Shown: one piece after another, positions 49,518-59,997 of the stretch
How positions within the stretch are numbered: the first letter of the stretch is position 1
Layout of the letters: the number at the start of each line of letters is the position of its first letter
Origin: Massilia timonae CCUG 45783
GTDB lineage: Bacteria; Pseudomonadota; Gammaproteobacteria; Burkholderiales; Burkholderiaceae_D
NCBI RefSeq assembly: GCF_000315425.1
Contig: NZ_JH992924.1
Coordinates: 756,246 to 820,245, forward strand
DNA: 64,000 nucleotides
Direction: 5' to 3'
Program-made: the position numbers and the translations under genes
The notes under the pieces: generated by a model
Told to the model about the DNA's origin: nothing
Seen by the model: only the letters and a program-made list of their open reading frames with translations
Databases searched by the model: none

Positions 49518-50210
49518 TTGAAAAAGACTTTCGCCGCACTGGCGCTCGCAGCCGCCCTGATCCCAGCCGCCAGCGTCCAGGCTGCCACGATCAGCTTCAA
49601 CGACGCCGCTGCGCTCAAAAAGACCAACTGGACCGATACCCTCAGCTTTGGCAAGTTCGATGCCAGCCTGGGCACCCTCAATGCGATCAGGTTCGACTTG
49701 AGCGGCCTGGTCCAGGGCGCCGGCAGGGCCGAGAGCGACGATGAGGAAGCGACCACGGTCAACCTGAGCCTGGGCTCGATCCTGAAACTGTCGCGTCCGG
49801 ACGGCAGCCTGCTGGTGCTGAGCAATCCCGTATTCAACCATGCCTTCGAGTTCAGCGCGGGCGACGGCGACATCGATTTTGCAGGCACTTCCGGCGGCAG
49901 CACCGGCATGGTCACGGCCAACGCGCATGACTTCTTCCTGAGCACCAGCTCCAGCGATTTCGCCCTGTTCTCGGCGCTGGGCGGGGGCCAGATCGATCTG
50001 GCGCTGAAAGCGACCGGCGCATCGGGTGCGAACGGCGCGGGTAACCTGGCAACCATTTTCCAGACCTTCGCGTCGGGCAATGTGAATGTGACCTACGACT
50101 ACACGCCATTTGCGGTCGAAGTGCCGGAACCGGCAAGCCTGGCGACCGTCCTCGCAGGCCTGGACTTGATGGGCGCCATGCGCCGCCGCCGCGCGAGCAA
50201 GCCTGCCTGA
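49518..50210 (+). CDS. PEP-CTERM exported protein, choice-of-anchor-E type
   Basis: A 230-residue secreted protein. Signal peptide (KKTFAALALAAALIPAASVQA), a beta-rich middle domain with TLSFGKFDASLG and FDLSGLVQGAG, and a C-terminal sorting tail VPEPASLATVLAGLDLMG followed by an Arg cluster, which is the PEP-CTERM signal processed by exosortase. It is likely displayed or released with exopolysaccharide. Start TTG 49518; the longer frame upstream has no signal-peptide logic. No exosortase gene is in the window. Confidence 0.88.
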   Translation: MKKTFAALALAAALIPAASVQAATISFNDAAALKKTNWTDTLSFGKFDASLGTLNAIRFDLSGLVQGAGRAESDDEEATTVNLSLGSILKLSRPDGSLLVLSNPVFNHAFEFSAGDGDIDFAGTSGGSTGMVTANAHDFFLSTSSSDFALFSALGGGQIDLALKATGASGANGAGNLATIFQTFASGNVNVTYDYTPFAVEVPEPASLATVLAGLDLMGAMRRRRASKPA

Positions 50211-50237
50211 TTGCAGGCGAGGCGGCAGCGCCGCATG

Positions 50238-50279
50238 AAAAAACCACCATCCCGGCGCACGCCGGCATGGTGGTTTTTT
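50238..50279 (+). terminator. Bidirectional terminator between the PEP-CTERM and PH-domain genes
   Basis: AAAAAACCACCAT (50238-50250) / ATGGTGGTTTTTT (50267-50279) with an inner CCGGC/GCCGG stem. It serves both convergent genes. Confidence 0.92.
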
Positions 50280-50298
50280 GTTGGCGGCGACCGCTGCG

Positions 50299-50907
50299 TC
50301 AGTTGTGGATGTATTTGGCGAACACGTCGCTGAAATCGCGTTTGGTGTGGGTGTCGAGCATGGCCGTATTCAGCGCTTCCAGCAGTTCGCCGTACTGGCT
50401 GACCAGGCTGCCCGCGCCGGGGGCGATATTGAGCTTGTGGACCGAGGCGGTGGCATCCAGCGTGCGCAGCGCATTGTCGCGGCACACGGCATCGCGCCGC
50501 TGCTGCTTGCCGATGGTAATCAAGGCCTTGTAGATGTCCTTCAGCTGTTCGATGAAGGATTTTTTAACGTCGATCGAGAACTTCGTGTCATCCACGTTGA
50601 ACTTCAGCTCGATGTCCATGTCCAGCGTTCCGGCGGTTTCGATGCTGACGTCGGTGATGAGGTTCGACGCATACTCGTAGCGCTTGATCGAACGCTTCGA
50701 CGACACGGCCGAGTCGCCATCGACATGGATCAGCGCCAGGTTGGTGAAGCAATACTCGTCCTTCTTGCTCTTGATCAGGAAGAAGATCTGCTCACCGTCC
50801 TCGGTGAACAGGTAGTCGTCGGCATCGACCTTGCTGTAGTCTTCTGGTCCCACGATGACACCGATATCGCTCAGCCCCAGTGCTTCCGCCGCCATTCTCT
50901 TGAACAT
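50299..50907 (-). CDS. Bacterial PH-domain protein
   Basis: A 202-residue soluble protein. The N-terminal bacterial PH-like domain runs KRMAAEALGLSDIGVIVGPE, DADDYLFTEDGEQIFFLIKS and YCFTNLALIHVDGDSAVSSK; a helical C-terminal part (about 125-200) follows, as in YvbH-like relatives. Function unknown; phosphoinositide binding is not implied by the bacterial fold. Downstream of the GntR gene on the same strand (44-bp gap), possibly cotranscribed. Confidence 0.85.
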   Translation of the reverse strand: MFKRMAAEALGLSDIGVIVGPEDYSKVDADDYLFTEDGEQIFFLIKSKKDEYCFTNLALIHVDGDSAVSSKRSIKRYEYASNLITDVSIETAGTLDMDIELKFNVDDTKFSIDVKKSFIEQLKDIYKALITIGKQQRRDAVCRDNALRTLDATASVHKLNIAPGAGSLVSQYGELLEALNTAMLDTHTKRDFSDVFAKYIHN

Positions 50908-50951
50908 GATCGTCCTCGCGTGGTGAAAACGACCAGATTACCACTAGTTCA

Positions 50952-51710
50952 TCAGGCTGCGGTCAGCTCGGCAACAAAGTCATACGTATCTCCGCGAAAA
51001 TACGAGCGGCAGAACTCCACCGCGCGCCCGTCGCGCAGGAAACCGAGCCGTTCCACGCACAGGCCGGCGTCGCCCTCGCGCGCATCGAGCAGGCGCGCCT
51101 GTTCGACCCCCAGCAGCAGGGCGGACAGGCGCTGCAGCGCGCGCACCGGGCGGTTGCCGGTGGCCTCGAGCGCTTCGTACATCGAGTCGCCCACCGCGTC
51201 GAGCGAGGGCAGGGCGAAGGCGGCGATGGTCGCGTATTCCAGGCACATCGGCGCATCGTCGGCATAGCGCAGGCGGTTGAAGCGGTACACCGGCGTGCCC
51301 GGTGAGAGCCGCAGGCGCAGCGCTTCCTCGGGCGTGACCAGGCCTTCCGAACGCTTGAGCCAGCTGCTCCGCGGCACCCGTCCGCGCGCCCGCATGTCTT
51401 CCGAGAACGAACTCAGCTTGGCAAAATTCTTTTCGATGCGCATGTTGAGAAAATTGCCGGAGCCGGCGCGCCGCACCAGCAAGCCGTCGTCGACCAGGCT
51501 GTCGATCGCCTTGCGCACCGTGATGCGCGAGATCCCCAGTTCCAGCGCCAGCTGGCGCTCGGCGGGCAGGGCGCTCGACGGTCCATAGACGCCGTTGTCG
51601 ATCGCCTGGCGCAGCGCGCGCTGCAGTTGCTGGTAGAGCGGCAGCTTGCCGGCGCCGGTGGCGAGACTGGCCTTGGCGGCGTCGTGCATCAGTTGGACGA
51701 GGGGATTCAT
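50952..51710 (-). CDS. GntR/HutC-family transcriptional regulator
   Basis: A 252-residue regulator. The N-terminal winged helix has LPLYQQLQRALRQAI, ALPAERQLALELGISRITVR and GLLVRRAGSGNFL; the C-terminal UTRA effector domain spans about 95-245 (GTPVYRFNRLRYADDAPMCLE). Sugar-phosphate-sensing HutC-type regulators such as those of nag genes have this form. The nag operon lies about 3.4 kb away on the same strand, so control of it is a reasonable guess only. No dyad matching its own promoter was found. Confidence 0.9.
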   Translation of the reverse strand: MNPLVQLMHDAAKASLATGAGKLPLYQQLQRALRQAIDNGVYGPSSALPAERQLALELGISRITVRKAIDSLVDDGLLVRRAGSGNFLNMRIEKNFAKLSSFSEDMRARGRVPRSSWLKRSEGLVTPEEALRLRLSPGTPVYRFNRLRYADDAPMCLEYATIAAFALPSLDAVGDSMYEALEATGNRPVRALQRLSALLLGVEQARLLDAREGDAGLCVERLGFLRDGRAVEFCRSYFRGDTYDFVAELTAA

Positions 51711-51761
51711 TCGGCGGGCATGAAGATGGGACCGCCCATCATACCGCAGGCCGCCCGGCGA

Positions 51762-52121
51762 TCAAGGCAAGGGGTGCACGATGTTCACCAGGATGGACAG
51801 CCCAACGAACCAGGCCGCGGCCAGGATTTCATGGCGCCGCGTTGCCAGGCGCACCCCGGTCACGGCCCAGGCGATCAAGGCGCAGGCGACCAGCGGCGTC
51901 AGGAAATTCGCCGCGAGCGCCGCGCCCAATTCGCCATGCACGAGCTGGTGCATTCCCTCGGTCATTCCGCTGAAGGCATTCTTGATGCCGAGATGGCGTT
52001 CGAGGGGGCCGGGCGACAGGCCGAGCAGGGCTTCGGCGCGTACCAGCGGATTGGCCGGCAGCCAGGCCAGGGCGGCGCTCGCCAGCAGCAGGCCCAGGCG
52101 CCCGCCGACCGTCCCGATCAT
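51762..52121 (-). CDS. Small membrane protein with helical segments
   Basis: A 119-residue protein with three predicted hydrophobic segments; LGIKNAFSGMTEGMHQLVHGELGAALAANFL separates the first from the second. No family recognised. It starts in an ATGA overlap with the preceding small gene, which fixes the start against the longer open frame. Two-gene operon with the 55-residue protein. Confidence 0.68.
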   Translation of the reverse strand: MIGTVGGRLGLLLASAALAWLPANPLVRAEALLGLSPGPLERHLGIKNAFSGMTEGMHQLVHGELGAALAANFLTPLVACALIAWAVTGVRLATRRHEILAAAWFVGLSILVNIVHPLP

Positions 52122-52285
52122 GCGATACGCGGCTTGCGGACGATGAGGTAGATCGGTACCGCGACGATGCAGATCAGAAAGGAAAACAGGCCCCAGCCGA
52201 TACCGCTCATGCCACGCGCCTTTGCATCCTTGCCGATCAGTACGCCGATGATCGCTGCGATGATGAGTCCGCCAACTGCTTCCAT
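52118..52285 (-). CDS. Very small membrane protein
   Basis: A 55-residue protein with two hydrophobic segments (EAVGGLIIAAIIGVLIGKDA and GLFSFLICIVAVPIYLIV), separated by a short Lys/Arg-containing loop. GGGGA precedes ATG 52285; an earlier ATG at 52315 is less likely. Overlaps the next gene by four bases. Function unknown. Confidence 0.68.
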   Translation of the reverse strand: MEAVGGLIIAAIIGVLIGKDAKARGMSGIGWGLFSFLICIVAVPIYLIVRKPRIA

Positions 52286-52393
52286 CTGAAGATCCCCTGT
52301 AGGTTGTTTCCACAATTCTACTGAGAATCACGTGTGTAAAACTCGCCAATAGTCACGGCATCGGCCGGGGCGCCGCGCGGCTCCCGGGCGCCA

Positions 52394-53467
52394 TCATTTC
52401 GGGCGCGGATTCTTCAATGGCTGGCTGACCACGGCGACCCGTCCCGCGCGCACCTCGCGCACGGCGGTGGCCACCGCGCGCGCCACGTTGCGCGTCTCTT
52501 CCTGCACCGCGACGTCCTTGTCGAGCGTCTCGTGGCTGTCGGCATACGATTCGTAATAGCCGATGTAGCGGTCGAGCTGGCCGAAGCTGCCCGAGTTGAT
52601 CAGCCCCATCCACTCGAGCCAATCCGACAGCGAGCGCCGCGTGCCCTCGACGCCGGCCACGTCGCCGTGCACCAGCAGGCCAAAGGCGCGGCCGGCCAGG
52701 TGTTTCGGATAATCCCAGCCGTCGCGCTCGATCTGCTTGGCCTCCTCGGCCTTCTTGCCGTGGGTGGAGGAGGGGTCGGGATTGCCGCCGTCGGCGCACA
52801 CCAGGCGGTCGATCATCAGTTTCAGTACCGCCGGGGTCTGGTACCAGTAGACCGGGGTGACGATGATGACGCCATGGGCCAGCACCCAGCGCTCGTAGAT
52901 CTCGTTCATCCAGTCGTTCACCTGGCGCTCGCCGTGGTTCGGGTAGCAGCTGCACGGCCAGTGGCACAGCGGCATCGCGGTCGAGACGCAGCCCTTGCAG
53001 GGGTGGATGTGGCGGTCGTAGTCCGAATTGAGCAGGCTGAGGTCGAGCACGTCGGCCTCGAAGCCTTCGTTGATGAGGACCTCTTTCGCCATCTGCGTCA
53101 GGCGCCAGCTTTTCGACATCTCGCCGGGACAGGTGCCGTCGTTGCGGGCCGAGGCGTTGATGAGCAGGACGCGGTTGCGCGAGTCGGGATTCTTCTGGTG
53201 CCGCTCGGCGCCGATCAGGCGGTCGCGCGCCTCCTTCCACTCGACCGACAGGTCGTAGCCGGGATCATGGAATCCGGGTCCGGCCTTGACCGTGTGCGGG
53301 GCCTTGCGGCCGTTCTGGTACGCATCCCAGGCCACGTCCTCGATCGCCGCCAGCTCGCGGTCGAGCGCTTCGTAGCCAGGGTCCTGGAACGCCCTGCGAA
53401 AGCGCAGGTGGAATTCGTCGCGTCCCAGCTTGGCGGGCGCCTGGCCCTTGCGTACCGTCGTCGTCAT
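52394..53467 (-). CDS. NADPH-dependent FMN reductase-like flavodoxin
   Basis: A 357-residue oxidoreductase. An N-terminal extension (about 1-95) precedes a flavodoxin-like FMN_red domain: VLLINASARNDGTCP at the phosphate loop, PCKGCVSTAMPLCHWPC with four Cys, GVIIVTPVYWYQTPAVLKLM and WMGLINSG. GGAGG lies before the ATG. The substrate is not evident; it could be a quinone or nitro-compound reductase. Confidence 0.88.
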   Translation of the reverse strand: MTTTVRKGQAPAKLGRDEFHLRFRRAFQDPGYEALDRELAAIEDVAWDAYQNGRKAPHTVKAGPGFHDPGYDLSVEWKEARDRLIGAERHQKNPDSRNRVLLINASARNDGTCPGEMSKSWRLTQMAKEVLINEGFEADVLDLSLLNSDYDRHIHPCKGCVSTAMPLCHWPCSCYPNHGERQVNDWMNEIYERWVLAHGVIIVTPVYWYQTPAVLKLMIDRLVCADGGNPDPSSTHGKKAEEAKQIERDGWDYPKHLAGRAFGLLVHGDVAGVEGTRRSLSDWLEWMGLINSGSFGQLDRYIGYYESYADSHETLDKDVAVQEETRNVARAVATAVREVRAGRVAVVSQPLKNPRPK

Positions 53468-53589
53468 GCTGCCTCCGATGCAAATAAGGCAATTATCGGA
53501 CGGGCTCGGGCGGCCTTAATGTACGGGCGCGCACCTTGGGCCGGTAAAACCGCCGGCCGGCAGCGGGACAGGATGACCCGCGCATACGA

Positions 53590-53624
53590 AAAAAGCGGGC
53601 CGGGCAGCGAGCCCGGCCCGCTTT
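53590..53624 (-). terminator. Strong terminator after the TPR gene
   Basis: AAAGCGGGCCGGGC (53592-53605) / GCCCGGCCCGCTTT (53611-53624), a 14-bp perfect stem with a 5-nt loop; the A run at 53589-53594 gives U in the minus-strand RNA. Confidence 0.92.
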
Positions 53625-53650
53625 CGCGGGTGCAACGTGAAGCGCAGCGA

Positions 53651-54922
53651 TTACTTCTGGTTCAGGTGAACGATCCAGTATTTCGCCAGGTCGCCCGCGC
53701 CGCCGCCGCCCTTGACGGTTTCGAAGGTCTGGATGGCTTCGGCTTTCTTGCCGGCCAGCGCCTGCGCCATGCCCAGGCGCAGCTTGGCTTCTTCAGGGTT
53801 CTTCAGGCCGCCCTTGGCGATGCCTTGCTGGATGAAACCGACACCCTTGTCGCCCTGGTCCATGGTGGCGTAAGCCCAGCCCAGGTTGACCAGGCCGGCG
53901 CCGGTCTTGGCCTTGGCGGCCGAGGCTTCGCCGGCGGCGATGCTCTTGGCGTCGTCGGCCGCGCCCTTGGTCGCCTTGTCGCGCAGGGCGGCGTGGGCCT
54001 TGGCGTTCGAGCCCTGGCCCAGCACGCCGGCGGCGTAGCCGGCGTCCATGGCTTTCTTGGCTTCGCTCGGGAAGCCGTCGCGCAGCGCCAGTTCGGCCAG
54101 GTCGACGTATTCTTCCGGCGCCATCTTCTTGACGGTGGCCGCTTCCAGGCGGTACACGTTGATCATATTGGTCTGCGCATCGAAGCCGGACTTGCGCGCC
54201 ACGCCGCGGTTCAGGACGTCGGTCCAGAAGTCGTCGTTCGGGTAGTGGGCGACCAGTTTTTCCAGTGCGGTCAGGTAGCCCGCGTCGTCCTTGACCTTGT
54301 TGGCCGACGAGGCCAGCAGGCGCAGGTCTTCCTCGCTCGGCTTCTGGCCGGCTTTCTCGGTCGCTTCGATCGCCGGCAGCAGGGCCGCCTTGGCGCTGGC
54401 GAAGTCGCCGCCCAGGTAATGGGCGCGGATCAGGGAAGGCGTGACTTTTTCAGGGGTCGCGCTTTCTTTCTGATAGCGCTTGAACCACTCGATCGCCTTC
54501 GTGTAGTCCTTGGCGTTGTAGTGCATATTGCCCAGGGCCAGGATGAAGTCGGCCTGTTCCTGGCCTTGCAGGCGGCCGGAATTGATCACGGCTTCGAGCG
54601 CCGGCATGGCGATGGCGTTGTTGTTGGTCGCCGAGCCCAGCGACAGCTTCATGCGGTTGACGACGTAGTCTTCGTACGGGGTGCGGTTCGGGAAGGCTTC
54701 GGCCTGCTGCACGCGGTTCTGCACTTCGGCGTAATTCTTTGCGTCCATCAGCGGCTTGATCGCGGCCGGGTCGAGCAGCTTGAACAGCTCTGGACGGACG
54801 GTGTCCTTCGGCGCTTCGGCGGCAGGCTTCTCTTGCGCGTGGACGGCGGTGGTCAGGGCCGGGGCCGAGAGGCCGACGGCGGCCAGCATCAGGCAGAGGC
54901 GGGCAAGACGGAGTTGGGACAT
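53651..54922 (-). CDS. Exported tetratricopeptide-repeat protein
   Basis: A 423-residue protein with a signal peptide (cleavage after about Ala29, HAQEK). The mature part is helical with TPR-like units, e.g. FILALGNMHYNAKDYTKAIE and LVNLGWAYATMDQGDKGVGF, and no catalytic motif. Likely periplasmic, protein-interaction role. GAAGGA lies upstream of the ATG. It has its own consensus-like promoter and terminator. Confidence 0.88.
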   Translation of the reverse strand: MSQLRLARLCLMLAAVGLSAPALTTAVHAQEKPAAEAPKDTVRPELFKLLDPAAIKPLMDAKNYAEVQNRVQQAEAFPNRTPYEDYVVNRMKLSLGSATNNNAIAMPALEAVINSGRLQGQEQADFILALGNMHYNAKDYTKAIEWFKRYQKESATPEKVTPSLIRAHYLGGDFASAKAALLPAIEATEKAGQKPSEEDLRLLASSANKVKDDAGYLTALEKLVAHYPNDDFWTDVLNRGVARKSGFDAQTNMINVYRLEAATVKKMAPEEYVDLAELALRDGFPSEAKKAMDAGYAAGVLGQGSNAKAHAALRDKATKGAADDAKSIAAGEASAAKAKTGAGLVNLGWAYATMDQGDKGVGFIQQGIAKGGLKNPEEAKLRLGMAQALAGKKAEAIQTFETVKGGGGAGDLAKYWIVHLNQK

Positions 54923-54997
54923 TGTGTATCCTTCTATCTAGACAAAAATTCGACGAAACGCGCTTTCGCTACGCTTTTTCTGCACGCATTTTTACAA

Positions 54998-55025
54998 CTA
55001 TAGCAAAAATGCCAATCTCGGACAA
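54998..55025 (-). promoter_or_regulatory. Promoter of the TPR gene
   Basis: On the minus strand TTGTCC (55020-55025) is 16-17 bp from TATAGT (54998-55003), about 76 bp before the start codon. The rest of the gap to 55150 shows nothing further. Confidence 0.65.
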
Positions 55026-55150
55026 AACGTGCATTGTCCCATAAATCAGCCATTTTCTGGCCGGCCAATTGTGCCGCAGAGCTTGCGCGCGCGCCCAGCG
55101 TCGTTACATCGCGTTACCTCGTCGTTGGCGCCGCAGTTGTCGCCGTCTTG

Positions 55151-56647
55151 TCATCCGCGCTCGAAACCCGGCACCGGGCAGATCCCCGGCGCGTCGATCT
55201 CGCCGCCCAGCCAGGCCACGGCCGCCTCCAGGGCGGGCGGGGCGAAGCCATAGCTCATCAGGGCCGGGGCCGGGAAGTCCAGCGCCTGGTAAGGGTTCCA
55301 CAGGGCCAGGTGCAGGTCGGGGCGCCAGCCGGCGCGCGCGTTCGGGCCATAGCGGCGGCGCGAGGTCGAGGCCAGGATCGTGAAGCGCCCGTCCTGCGGC
55401 AGCGCCGACCAGTCGAAGCTTTCGCTGTCGGCGAAGGTGACGAGTTCGACGTCGTACAGGGTCCCCAGCGCCTCGGCGATGCGGGCCGCCGGCACGCCGG
55501 CTTCCGAGATACCATCGCTGACCACGTCGGCGCGCGCGACCAGGCGCACGCGGCTGCCGCGCGCGGGCCGTTGCGGCTGGCCGAGTGCGGTCAGGCCGGC
55601 GCGCCAGGCGCGCGCCATCAGCGCGCGGTCGTCCTGTTCGCGGACGTAGGCGATGGCGCGCGCGGGATGCGCCTCCGCCAGTTTCCCAAGGCGCGCCAGT
55701 TTCGCCTCGACCTCAAGCAGCGGCAACACGCCGTCGCGGATCGCCTGAGCGATCGCGTGCACGGTCTCGACCTGGGTCTCGCGCGCGCCGATCGCCATCA
55801 CCATGTCGGCGCCCGCCACCAGCGCGTTGACGGCGGCCTGGCCGGCGCTGTAGCGGTGCGCGATCGCATGCATGTCCATGCCGTCGGTGATGATCACGCC
55901 CTCATAGCCGAATTCCTCGCGCAGCACGCCGGTGAGGATGGCGCGCGACATCGTGGCCGGATTGACCGGGTCCAGGGCCGGGTAGACGATGTGCGCCGTC
56001 ATGACCGCCGGCGCCGGGGTTGCCGCCTGGGCCGCGATGCGAAACGGCGCGAACTCGAAGCGTTCCAGCTCCGCGCGCGGCTTGTCCACGCGCGGCAGGT
56101 CGCGGTGCGAATCGACGTGGGTGTCGCCGTGGCCGGGGAAGTGCTTGACGCAGCAGGCCACGCCTTCGCTCTCGCTGCCTTCCATCCAGGCCAGGGCAAG
56201 ACCAGTTGCAAGCAATGGATCGGCGCCGAACGAGCGCTCGGCGATGACGGGGTTGTGCGGGTTGTTGTTCAGGTCCAGCACCGGCGCGAAGTTCCAGTTG
56301 AAACCCAGCGCGCGCACCGCGCGCGCCACCGCCGCGCCGACCTCGCGCGCCAGCTGCGGATCGTTGGCGGCGCCCAGCGCCATCGCGCTCGGCGGCGCCG
56401 GCACCCAGGTCGAGCGCACCACGGCGCCGCCTTCCTGGTCGAGGGCGACCAGGGCGCGCGGACCCATGGCGTCGACCAGGGCGCCGGTGAATCGGGTCAG
56501 TTGAAAGGCGTCCACCATGTTCTGGCGGAACAGGCACACGCCGCCGATCTTGTGGCTGCGCAGGAAGGCGTCGGTGTCGGCATCGAGCTCGGTGCCGAAC
56601 AGGCGCACCATCATCAATTGGCCGGCGAGGTCGAGATAATCAGTCAT
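55151..56647 (-). CDS. nagZ: Glycoside hydrolase family 3 beta-N-acetylhexosaminidase
   Basis: A 498-residue GH3 enzyme that releases terminal GlcNAc from chitooligosaccharides or muropeptides. It has the NagZ-specific loop KHFPGHGDTHVDSHRDLP (about 166-183) carrying the catalytic His, and nucleophile Asp in VIITDGMDM (about 251). About 150 residues longer than single-domain NagZ, with a C-terminal extra domain, as in two-domain homologues. No signal peptide, so cytoplasmic. Last gene of the nag operon, ten bases after the SIS gene. Confidence 0.92.
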   Translation of the reverse strand: MTDYLDLAGQLMMVRLFGTELDADTDAFLRSHKIGGVCLFRQNMVDAFQLTRFTGALVDAMGPRALVALDQEGGAVVRSTWVPAPPSAMALGAANDPQLAREVGAAVARAVRALGFNWNFAPVLDLNNNPHNPVIAERSFGADPLLATGLALAWMEGSESEGVACCVKHFPGHGDTHVDSHRDLPRVDKPRAELERFEFAPFRIAAQAATPAPAVMTAHIVYPALDPVNPATMSRAILTGVLREEFGYEGVIITDGMDMHAIAHRYSAGQAAVNALVAGADMVMAIGARETQVETVHAIAQAIRDGVLPLLEVEAKLARLGKLAEAHPARAIAYVREQDDRALMARAWRAGLTALGQPQRPARGSRVRLVARADVVSDGISEAGVPAARIAEALGTLYDVELVTFADSESFDWSALPQDGRFTILASTSRRRYGPNARAGWRPDLHLALWNPYQALDFPAPALMSYGFAPPALEAAVAWLGGEIDAPGICPVPGFERG

Positions 56648-56657
56648 GGGGAGGGCG

Positions 56658-57709
56658 TCAGTTGGTCTTGGTGACCTTGCTCAGGTGGCGCGGCTGGTCC
56701 GGATTCATGCCGCGCGCGGCGGCCAGCTTCGCCGCCATCGTATAAAAGGCCTGCACCGCCGCGATCGGGTCGAGGTCGGGGATGGCGGCGGTGGGCAAGG
56801 TCAGGTCGCGGCTGGCGACGTCGGCGGGCGCGGCCAGCAGCACGCGCGCGCCGCGCCCGCGCATCTCGTCGGCCAGGGCCACCAGGCCGGCCTGGGTCGG
56901 GCCGCGGGTGGCGTAGACCAGCAGCGGGTAGCCTTCCTCGATCAGGGCCATCGGGCCGTGCTTGATCTCGGCGCCCGAGAACGCCTCGGCCTGCAGCGCC
57001 GAGGTTTCCTTGAACTTGAGCGAGGATTCGAGCGCCAGCGGGAAGCTGATGCCGCGGCCCACCACCATGATGTTGCGGGCCGGCGCCAGCACCTCGATCG
57101 CGGCCGACCAGTCCACTTCGGTGGCGGCGCGCAGCGCGTCGGGCAGGGCGTCGATGCCGTCCTTGAGCTCCTTGCTGTCTTGCCAGTCGGCGACCAGGCG
57201 CGCGCCGGCCACCAGGCTGGCGATGAAGCTCTTGGTCGCGGCCACGCTTTTTTCGGGGCCGGCATGCAGCGGCATGGTCCATTCGGCGGCGTCGGCGAGC
57301 GGCGATGCGGGATCGTTGACCAGGGCCACGGTAGTGGCGCCGCCGTCGCGGAAATAACGGATCGGCTCGACCACGTCCGGGCTCTGGCCCGATTGCGAGA
57401 TCGCCACCGCCAGCGTGTCGCGCGCGACGATCGGCGATTTGTACAGGGTGATGAGCGACATCGGCAGCGAGGTCACCAGGCGGCCCATGCGCGCCATGAT
57501 CAGGTAGGCCAGGTAGCTGGACGCGTGGTCCGAACTGCCGCGCGCCACCGTCACCGCGCTGTGCAGCTGCGTGGCGCGCAGCGTCGCCCCCAGCCCCGCG
57601 TAGCGCTCCACGTCCTGGGTCAGCTGGTGGGCGATGCAGTCGGCGGCCGACAAGGCCTCCTGCAGCATGAGCGACGGGGGCTGGGCGACTGCGGAAGCGG
57701 CGGCGGTGG

Positions 57710-57713
<4 letters not shown>
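56658..57713 (-). CDS. SIS-domain glucosamine-6-phosphate deaminase (NagB-II type)
   Basis: A 351-residue protein with two SIS sugar-isomerase domains: ARGSSDHASSYLAYL and SQSGQSPDVVEPIR in the first, GRGISFPLALESSLKFKETS and GAEIKHGPMAL in the second. It resembles the isomerase half of GlmS without the glutaminase domain; in nag operons such proteins replace NagB and convert GlcN-6-P to Fru-6-P plus ammonia. Start: GTG 57713, overlapping the nagA stop (GTGA), with GGAG upstream. No separate nagB is seen here. Confidence 0.88.
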
Positions 57714-58803
<1,090 letters not shown>

Positions 58804-58807
<4 letters not shown>

Positions 58808-59682
58808 GCCTGGGAGTCCTTCAGGTGCAGTTCGATCATGCGCAGCGCGCCCAGGGCGGAGTCGCCATGGGGCGGACTGCAGCGCGCCAGCATCTCGGCC
58901 GGCAGGTACAGGCGCAGGGTGTCGCCCAGGCCCCCGCACAGCGACAGCGGCAGGTCGCCCGAAGGATCGAGCGCATGCGCCATCCTGGCCACTTCGCGGC
59001 CTGCCTGCTCCAGAATGGCGCCGGCGACCGGGTCGAGCGCGCCATGGGTCACCACGAAGCGCGCCAGGCTCGCGTAATCGGTCTGGGTGGCCTTGCCGAG
59101 CCAGACCTGGATCGCGTCGCGCCCGCCGCCGCAGGCGGCAATGACGTCGCGCGCCAGCGCGCCGCCTTCGGCGCGGCCGTCGAGCACCTGCTGGACGTGG
59201 GCGATCGCGCGCAGGCCCATCCAGGCGCCGCCGGCTTCATCGCCGGAAGGAAAGCCCCAGCCGCCGACCTCGACCCGCGCGCCGTCCGCCCGCAGCGCTT
59301 CGCCCACGCTGCCGGTGCCGATCGCGACGATGGCGCCGGGGCGGCCTCCATGGGCGCCCATCAGGGTCGAGAAAGCGTCGGTGTCGAGCGTCAGCGCGGC
59401 ATAGCCCGGATTGGCGGCGCGAAAAGCGGCCGCCCATTCCTTGTTGTGCACGCCGGCCAGGCCCAGGCCGATGGCGCACGACTGGCGCGGAATCGCGTCG
59501 ATGCCGATCGCGGCAAACGCCTTGGCGGCGGCATCGTCGACCGCGCGCCATGCATTGTCGATGCCGTGGACAAGACCGGAAGCGCCGCTGCGGCCGGTGG
59601 CCAGTTCGGCGCCGTCGCGCCCGGCCAGGCGCACGCGGGTATTGGTGCCGCCGCCGTCGACGCCGATGAGATAGTCGATCAT
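58804..59682 (-). CDS. N-acetylglucosamine kinase, BadF/BcrAD-like ATPase family
   Basis: A 292-residue ASKHA-fold kinase likely phosphorylating GlcNAc. It has the phosphate-1 loop IGVDGGGTNTRVRLAG, IGLGLAGVHN, phosphate-2 AIGTGSVGEAL, GWGFPSGDEAGGAWMG and adenosine motif LSLCGGLGDTLR. First gene of the nag operon, 23 bases from the predicted transcript start. Assignment to GlcNAc over another sugar rests on the operon. Confidence 0.9.
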
Positions 59683-59711
59683 GTGGTAGGTGGGAGAAAT
59701 AGGGTCAGGGC

Positions 59712-59740
59712 ACTATAGGCAGGCCCTATCTGGATGTCAA
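59712..59740 (-). promoter_or_regulatory. Promoter of the nag operon
   Basis: On the minus strand TTGACA (59735-59740) and TATAGT (59712-59717) have exactly 17-bp spacing, the best sigma-70 match in the window. Start codon 59682 lies about 23 nt past the predicted transcript start. Confidence 0.85.
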
Positions 59741-59742
59741 CA

Positions 59743-59850
59743 GGTATTTAACTGGTATTCTCCGCTGCAGACCAAAATCCGGGACTGGCTTACGCTCATG
59801 CTGCCGAGCAGTCTGGCGACGGAAGTGAAAATTGGTATCGTTATTGGTAT
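59743..59850. repeat. Four GGTAT boxes upstream of the nag promoter
   Basis: GGTAT occurs at 59743, 59754, 59834 and 59846, i.e. two pairs of direct repeats spaced 11 and 12 bp, the pairs about 91 bp apart; three of the four are preceded by TG. The proximal pair abuts the -35 element. Possible operator set. No gene is seen in the gap 59683-59997. Confidence 0.5.
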
Positions 59851-59997
59851 TGTCCGGGCGTCGGCGTGGACGGCGGAACCGCGGGAGTGGTCGCGGGCGG
59901 GGAAAGGATGGTGGAAGAAAGGATCGCCGAGACCATACCGCAGGTCCCGGCGCAAGGTCGAAACGGCGCGCCGCGGCCGGCGGCCGCGGTGTGTGGC

